64,000 nt of DNA from Synanceia verrucosa (Eukaryota > Chordata > Actinopteri > Perciformes > Synanceiidae): positions 5,127,011 through 5,191,010 of the forward strand of contig CM056564.1 of assembly GCA_029721515.1 (NCBI GenBank), read 5' to 3'. The stretch's first letter is position 1; each line of letters begins with the position of its first letter. The notes under the pieces are model-generated. The model searched no databases. It was given only the letters and a program-made list of their open reading frames with translations, and was not told where the DNA came from. Both the position numbers and the translations under genes were made by a program. This document shows, in pieces, positions 11,901 to 20,841 of this stretch.

Positions 11901-14900
11901 ATCCAAACCACTGTTACTAAACCACGTTAATCCTGGGAGTAACTTTATGACAAGCCAAACCCAAACTAGTCTGTCGTCAGGTTTGTGTGCTTTCTGCAAC
12001 CAAAGATCAGAACTCTGTGACAGCAGCACTGGAGTTACAAGGTAAACTTTCATCCATATATCAGCAATTTACTCAACTGGTTCTGCTGGTATGGGAATAA
12101 CTAGCTTATTAGACTTGTATCGGCAGATCACCAATATTAAAGGACTCAGATCTTCAGGGTTTCCTGTGGGTTGTGGGTTTCCACCAGCTTCTCTCACACC
12201 ATCAAAACATTTCTGCTTATCCTCTAAACTAAACTGTAGAAATCTGTAATAAAGAATCCTGAAACACCTGAAAGTAACTATAGTCAAATGTAAATGTAGT
12301 AGTCAAATGTGTAAATGTAAAATGATAATACCAGATAATATACCTGATAATACCAGAACTCCAAAGTGATCCGAAATGAAATGATCTAACTTAACATATC
12401 TCTACTTCTGAGTTTGGATAACTGGATAACTCTTTAAATTATATTTTTATAATAATAATAATAATCTTTTTTGATTATCCTTAGTGAAGATATTGATATC
12501 CAAATCTGTCTTTATCTATCTAACTAGCTTCCTTCCTTTCTTCAGTCCCTCAGGGAAGAAGTTCAGGAGTAAGCCTCAGTTGTCCCGTTACCTTGGAAAC
12601 AAAGTGGATCTGGGATGTTTCGACTTCCGGACGGGAAAGATGATGCCCGGAAAGCTGCAGAAGAACAAACAGAGACTGCGACATGACCCGCTCAGCTTAG
12701 CCAAGGTAACGCTGATGGATCACTGTGGGTGTGCTGTGTGTTATCAGATTATCAGATTATCAGATTAACACAGCTCTTCCTGCAACAGGTTGACAGTTCA
12801 GCAGGTCAGTTGATGAACACTGGTAGTGTGTCGCATGATGTGTGGGTGAAACCCTGTTCAGCAGCTGCCAAACTGTCTGTCTGACAGTTTGTCTGACACT
12901 GATCAGGCATAACATCATGACCACCTGCATAATATTCTGTTGGTGACCCCTGACGGTGTGCTGTGGGTAGTCTGTGACATTATGGATTTTTTATTACCGA
13001 GGTGATAAAGCACCCAATCAATGTTGTATGTATGCTGTATACACACAGCATACATACTGTATGTGGTATGTTTGCACACTGTCTACCAACGCGCTGGTTA
13101 TTTTCACTTCACCCGGGCTTTTGGGCAACCATTAATATTGCATTGTTAAAGCCCAAAGTGTGATGTTTCAAGTTGTTTATTAACAGTTTTAGTTTATATC
13201 ATTTAAAAGTATTACCTCATTCATGAGTAATTACCTCCATAATGAAACTGCAGTGTTCTGATAGTCTTTATATTTGCCATTTATATATACATTGCGGGCG
13301 GCATGGTGGTGTAGTGGTTAGCACCTCTCTCCAGGTACTCTGGCTTCCTCCCACCATCCAAAAACATGCATGGGGATTAGGTTAATTGGTTAATTTAAAT
13401 TGACCGTAGGTGTGAATGTGAGTGTGAGTGGTTGTCTGTCTCTATGTGCCCTGCGATGAGGTGACAACTTGTCCAGGGTCTGCCCTGCCTTCCGCCCTAG
13501 AACAGCTGGGATAGACTCCAGCCCCCCGTGACCCTATGAGGATAAGCGGTAGATAATGGATGGATGGATGGATGGATATGTACATTGCGTTGGCGTAGCC
13601 AAAGCAGGTCACCATGTTGTGTCGCCATCTTGAAACTACAGGCCCTGTGAGGGGACAACCAGGTAAAAACTGCTCCACCTTTTGCGTTTTTTACTTTTTA
13701 CCTTAGAGCGTGACTTTTTATTTGGCAGAGGCTAGGCACAAACTCACTGGGAGATCACGGCTTGGGAGAAAATATTGAGGGATTTGTAAGCTGTCAAGAT
13801 GAACCATTCAATATAGTCATATAGTGTATTATTGCGGCTTTCCAGTTTCCTTAAAGTCGCTTGAGAGGCAGAGAATGGATCCTGTATATTTGCATGACAC
13901 GCTGCTGCTGATAAAAGAAGCACGCTGACTCCAGGATATGTTTCAGGATATTTAATGAAAACAAAGCGCCCACAGCGGCTTACCGATTACACTCGCAGAT
14001 TGAAAACGTGTACACTGTTGATGAACGTGATACAAGTAATCAAACAGGATGAAAACAGTCAACAAAAACTACGACTACCCAACTCTCCTTCCCCGGTGCA
14101 TGTAATGCGGCCCTGATATAACTTACGGCTGTCATCTACAGTGCCTACGTGACCCAAACTCCGCTGACCAAACAACTAGAAAATAGGAAAATCAATAACA
14201 TACACTGTATGGCTCCTACATGTATGATGAGCAACGTCCATCCCCGACAAAAAGGAAAAGAGAGCAAAATAGAGAAGAAACCGGCGACACTCCAAAACAA
14301 GAGTGAACACTGGAGTGGCTTCTCCGAAATGGAAGGAGCTAATTAGGGAAAGGAACTTCCAACGAGACGCTGAAGTTACCTGACATGACAGTAATAACAA
14401 TTTACAACACTGACTTCATCATCTGACAGAATTCTAGTAGAAGTCATATTCGACATCTCGCCATATTGCGAATGTTCACCTTCGTCAACCGTAGAAAGAA
14501 ATGAGCACTGAGAGAAGGGTCGGGCTGAAGAAGTTGGGGCTTTAAGTGTTAGAATTAAATGCCGCCCTTACTCTTGGTACTACGGTAGACTGTATTCTCC
14601 TATATAGTACAATGTTTACGGTACGTAAACCCATGATGTCACCACATCTCCAGTTGGTGCTGTGTGTGTTATGTATGCCACAATGAAGAGAGGACACGGT
14701 TCATTATTGTCCACACGTTATCATTAAAATAAATATTCCAAGAGGCAAACCTGAGTATGTTCTACTTATCCTCCTTATGCAACTGAAGACTGCGCACTCT
14801 GCCATAACCTTAACAGGGACCCTGGTATTTGTCGTTGTAATCAGGGCTGGGGCATTTAGCTTTGAAATCATCTCTTTCATTATTCCTACTAGTTTCTCCT

Positions 14901-15963
14901 CGTTACCTGGCTGTCTACTCCTCACCAGCTCACCTGCTCCAGCTGCTCTTTGTGTGTCTGCCAGCGGCCCCTCCTCCTCCCACTGAGACAAAGAGACTTT
15001 ATGACTGACAGGAGGTCTCACTCTGTTCATTCTGCTGTGGAACCAACACACCCACGTGTTGAGAAAGATGCACAGTGTGAACCTCTTCTTAAGTAGCCTC
15101 TTTGGGAAAGAAAGATGAGGAAAACAAGTGCGCATGCGCATGGCGATATATGACCAACTTTGTTTTCATTTATTCTATGATAAATTGATTTATTGATTAT
15201 TGTGACAGGCCTAGATATTACTAAATATTACTGTTTTTATTTCATATCAAACACTAGAGGCACTCCTTTGACTTTCAACAGCAAATATATATAATGTAGA
15301 TTTAGTTTTTTATTATTTTAATATATTGCGATGACGAGCTCAACACCACGGTAGGCATCACATGACCAGGATGTTATACCTGATGTCTACGCTGTTTTGA
15401 TCGTGACCTTAATGATGAGCTAAGGCTGCTTATGTCCATACAAAACAGTAGCTTTATTGCTAACTCCGAGACTTCCTTGTGTTCCACATTAGATGTCTTC
15501 TTTTATGCCTTCATATTGTGTCATACACATACACCTATGGTGGGAGTGCAAACTCATCTGATCATCATTTATACCAGGGTGGTAGAACTCTGTCCAGCCT
15601 CGTGACTTATCTCTGAGCAGTCGCTGTTTTATTTAGGACTTCTCTTAGTCTCGTGGGTGTTTTGACCAGGACTCTTCTCCATTTTCTGTGTGTTTTGTCT
15701 GGGACGTCTCAACCTTGTGGTGTTCAGTCTCAATGTCACTGACATATTGAACATGGACTTGTCCTGTGGGTGTCCTGACCTAGTAGACTTGTCTGGATCT
15801 CCTGAATGTCTTGACTCAGATTTGTCTCACAAAACAAAGAAAAGTCTTGTGGACATTTTGACTTTCACTTGTCTTGCAGGTGGCTTCCCTCTGTTTCTTG
15901 GCCATTTGATTTTGCACATTACTTAATATATGTTGTGTCATATTTATTGTGAATGAAGCACAT

Positions 15964-16007
<44 letters not shown>

Positions 16008-17252
16008 CCTAACTGATACTAACAAAGCCTAAAAGCATCAGTACTTTTCCATGTCAAGGACCCCTAAACTAGTGCAAATTAAACCAGAGACCCCATTTGA
16101 TAGGATTTTGTCTGAGAGAACCTCTGCTCTTTTGTTATTGTATTTCAGAAAGTAATAATAACCAAAATAGTCAGAAGAGAGATAAGATAAACCTACTATT
16201 AATGCTGAAGGGAATTATTTTACCAGAGAGCTCAAAAATGACAGCAACTTAATAATATTTAACACAACAGAGTAATAAAAATAAGGCATGTAAGAATAAT
16301 GTCAACACCAGGGTCTGTTAGAATAACAAAGTTATTAGTAAGATAAGTAAAAGTAAAAGGAACATTGGGCATAACTACTAAAGAAAAGTCAATATTGCAT
16401 ATATATTCTGTCTTTGTGTTACAGTGAAAATAAATGATTCCCCTTTTTGCTGGGTCCTTGGAACCCACTTTGAAAACCACTGGTTTTTAGCTGTGCTAAC
16501 AGACAGACCAGTGTTGCTGCAATAACAAGTTCCACCCACACAGATCAGAGTGTGTTTGGTGTGTGTGTTTTGGTGTGTGTAAAGCAAGTGTGCTGGCATG
16601 CCTCTATGCATGTATGCAGGTGTGTTCTATTGTGCTATGATAAACCCAACCAGGAATAATCAAGAACATTTTATGGACAGTCATAACCTATGAAATGATT
16701 CCTACATGTGCTGGAATGATTCCTACCTGGGTTGTCCTAACGTGTGACAGGAGATGCTCAAAGCTTATTTTTAGGCCATGGAGTTGTTTTTGTCAAAAAA
16801 CAAAAACAACTCCATGGCCAAAAACAACTAGGGCTAGGGCTGTTGCCAGAGATCAAGCAGGTCATGAAGCAGAACTAAATCCAAAAAAATGAAGGAAACT
16901 ACACACAGTCATAACTAATGATCAAACGTGCTGATAAAATTAGATGAACCATCTTTTCTGAATCTGTCCAAGCTTCTCCTGTAATTCAGCAAACAAATAA
17001 TCCACCAAAGAACATCGTTAAAGTTAAATCATTAAATTTGTAAAGGATGAAAGGAAAAGAGAAAGAGGCATAAACACAGCTCTTATTAGAGCTAGGCAAT
17101 TGCTTGGGTTTGACCCTAACCCTAACTAACACATTTAATTCATTGATGTTTAAACTGTTAACCAGTCTAAATATTGTAGGATATGACATCACAAATGGAC
17201 AGATGCCCTCTTTGAAAGAGGCCTATCTCATGCCTGTGCCCTGTTTGTCTTT

Positions 17253-17300
<48 letters not shown>

Positions 17301-17358
17301 TTTGCAAAATTGACACGGTTCATAACTTTCTGCTGCTGCTCTTCACACATCATTACTT

Positions 17359-17392
<34 letters not shown>

Positions 17393-17741
17393 GTAGACGA
17401 GGTATTATTGCTCTCTGTCTTACGTTTAGAAGGGTAGACCAGATCAGGGGGAAAGAAAGGAATGGAAGAATGTAAAAAAATGATAGCAGGAAGCAGGAGA
17501 GAGGGAGGGAAGGAAATGACAGAAGTTAGGATAGAAGGAAAGGTAAAGGAAAGGAAACATGTCACCAACACACAGACTCTCTCTGTGTCATCCAGGGAGG
17601 TAAACCGGACCTGAACACAGCCCTGCCAATCAGACAGACGGCATCCATCTTTAAACAGCCTGTTACCAAGGTTACGAGTCACCCCGGCAACAAAGTGAAG
17701 GCAGACCTGCAGAGAGCTAGTGAGCAGCCCAGACAGGTGAG

Positions 17742-17805
<64 letters not shown>

Positions 17806-20780
17806 GTGTCGCCATGGTAATGCCTGAGGGCGAGGTCAGACTGTTACACAAGAGATGCTGGAGGAAACCAGGTTGTCATGGTGACTAGAGCCACTAGAGG
17901 GTGCTGAGGCATCATGGGAACAGCAGCAGTGTTCTGCAGAGGGAATGAAAGTTGGTGTGATGACAAGACACATGAGGACAGGAGGTGGAGGAAGTGGAGG
18001 TGGATGTTGTGAAGGAGCATGAAGCACAGAGAGGAGGAAAGATGAAGATCTTATTATCTTTCATAGTTTTTTTGTGTTTTGTGGTGATCTGCCCCTGGAC
18101 ACAAGACTCTCACCCAGGAGATTTGTGTCTGTATAACGGCTGTTACCATGACTTGTAGTTACATTTTTGAGGAGGCATAAGTCAGCTCCACTGTGGCCTG
18201 TAGAAACTTCCTGTAGCTGCTTCACAGTACAGTAACTCCAGTGGTCGCCTGTAGAAAGTGAAGTTAAACTATGAGGAGGATGTGACAGTCCCCAGCAGAT
18301 ATTCAGCTCCATGTGCCATCTGTCTGCAGCTGTTTTGGGAGAGGAGGTTGAAAGGTCTGCATTCATCAGATGTCACAGAGGAAGTCCTGCGGACCATGGA
18401 CCTGCCTAAAGGCCTGCAGAGTAAGTCTCCATCATAAGGCTGAACATGCACCACATGCTCCAGTCCTGACCCCTGACCCCTGACCTCTCTGCAGGTGTTG
18501 GTCCAGACTCCAGCGATGACACTCTGCTGTCGGCCATTGCCAGTGCTCTGCACATGAGCTCTGCTCCTATAACAGGACAGACGTCTGTGGCTGCTGAGAA
18601 GAACCCAGCCATCTGGCTGAACACGTCCCAGCCGCTCTGCAAGGCCTTCACCGTCACTGACGAACACATCCGGTGAGAGACTCAGCCTTCACATGGTCCC
18701 ACGCTAGTCATTATTTCCACTGTTTTATTTGTGCAATAACTGTCACAACACTCAGTCAACCTAAAAGAAGACAGAAAGTGTCTCTGCAAGGTTATAAAGG
18801 GATAGGTGCATGATGGTGATCTGAAAACAGGAAGTCAGTTATTGTTTGTCCCACTTACTCAACTCACAACTCATTTAGGCATTTAAGAAACCCTTAAGGA
18901 ATACTCCATCCTCAAATTTATAATTTGTATATCAATTAGCCATTCTACTTTGAATTCTTGAAGAAAACGATTGGCGAGTAAATCTCTGAAGGCCATCCAA
19001 AAGGATAGGAAGGTATTTTTTTTTTGTAACAACATTGTCATGTAATAAAAAACTATTATTGGTTTGGTGTTAATTGTGACAGCTTTCAAATAGTGTCATG
19101 TCAGTGCCCTGTTTTAATTTCATTTTTAGTCTAGTCTTTGGGTCAAACTGTCATTTTTTATTAGTTTTAGTCACGTTCATACTCTTTTTGTCCAGTCAAG
19201 TTCAAGAGACTAAAAGTCAATTTTAGTCAGAATAACCCATGACTATTTCCATCTAGTTTTAGTCAACGAAAACTGATAGTTTAGTCTAGTTTTAGTCAAT
19301 CCAAATCATAATGTAGTTCTATAATCCAGTCAATATAGTTTAATTACCTAGTGTAGTATGGATGAAACATTTTTTTTCTTTTAGTCTAACTTATTTCACA
19401 ACTCAAACATGATTATTTTATGATTATATTATTGTTATACACTCTAGAATTCATCCATTTCACTTTATGGGAAGTGCATTTTTAACAGTAATGATATTTT
19501 GTCATATTTTCTTGATGAGTGCAACACTACTTTCTAGATTTAGTCTAAAACAAAAATGCTTTAGTTTTATTCATTTGTTTTAATCCTGTGAAGTTTTAGT
19601 TGACAACTGGACTTACTGCAGTTTTAGTTGCTGAAAAGTGTATTAGTGTTAGTACTTTTTAGTTATAACTTTTACTGAATAAAAATCCAAAAACAGGAAA
19701 ATTTTGATGAAATGAAGTAAATGTGAAAGATATTCTTCTTTAAACTTCCAAATGCGTAAATAAGCAGCTAGTTAGCTGTTAGCTAAAACGTTCACTATTC
19801 TTTTCACTACTTTTCTTCTGAATGATCAGTGTCGTCTCCTCCATCACTGTTTGGTGATGATAAGCCTTTTATTCCTGTTTGCTTTCTGAGGCCCTGCATC
19901 ATTCTGACCGATATCAATCCCTTTTAGATTGACTGAAAACTACACTGATGGATTATTTCTCTGTGTTGTTTGATGCGTCTACTTTTCAGTCTTCCTAGAA
20001 ATTAAAAGAAACCAATGTCTGCTTGAAGATAAGTCAGCCTGGGAACCGATGAGTGATTGATGGAGAAAAAGTGAGGTTTATTCCTTTGGTCATGTGGAGG
20101 AGTCTGACGGTCAAGTTATTATTGTTAGGCTATAAGTTATTAATTCTTGCAGCCATGGGATTCACAGAAGGAGGGAAATTACTGATTTTCCAATCCTCAC
20201 CCTGATTTGACAATTATGTAGTCAAAGAACATGAATAACTTTTTAAATACATAAAAGAAAAGAAGGAGGATAAGATGAAGATCAGTCTTCAGTAGGGAAG
20301 AAAGAGAAGGAGAAGGAAATTACAGTTTTCACGCTGGTAGTATTTTTCTGTTGCAGATTGTGAAACATATGCACATGCATCAATGGCGATGTGTCAGATT
20401 TGGTTTGAATGTTTTTTCCAAAATTTCTAATAATAAGCAACAGTTGTGTTATTAAGTCACTGGAAGAAAAAGTCACATTTCTTTATGGGATAGTTTGCTT
20501 GCATGTACAGAATGTACAAATCTGTAAAACTAACTACAGCTGCTTAGTTCTTATTATATCTACGTGATTGTGATGAATGAACTCACAAAAAAACTCTGGG
20601 AACCATTTTTCAGTTCAGTTCATTTGTCCATGAGTAAATACTTTCTCTGACGTTATTATTTAAATTTGTGGGACGTATTAAAACTGGTGAAAATCAAAAC
20701 CAAAACATCTGGTCACCCTGGTCCTCAGGTCAGAGTTACTGCAACCTGACAGGAGGGGGCACTGTGGACACACACTGCTG

Positions 20781-20841
<61 letters not shown>

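Larger units (their letters stand above)
5920..12545. other. mbd2 intron 1 (6.6 kb)
   Basis: Bounded by GT at 5920 and AG at 12544-12545. Apart from the repeats listed separately, no exon or RNA gene is recognised. Patches near 6735-6800 (TAGGGCTGG and CGATACCGATT) and 7755-7850 (AGGGATGCACCAATATG) look like hAT-type element ends. Confidence 0.8.
12706..17595. other. mbd2 intron 2 (4.9 kb)
   Basis: Bounded by GT at 12706 and AG at 17594-17595. 13580-14700 and 14700-15230 hold no recognised element; a 145-codon minus-strand frame (14704-15141) has no family motif or gene context. The listed repeats lie in the rest. Confidence 0.75.

Noticed and set aside
14704..15141. 145-codon minus-strand frame
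   Set aside because: No family motif, no splice or promoter context, and it lies within an mbd2 intron. I could not support it as a gene.
17112..17128. Interstitial telomere repeat (CCCTAACCCTAA)
   Set aside because: Only about two units, within chance for 64 kb.
17353..17799. 148-codon minus-strand frame and other Cys-Val or Thr-His repeat frames
   Set aside because: They are translations of GT/CA microsatellites and, here, the antisense of mbd2 exon 3.
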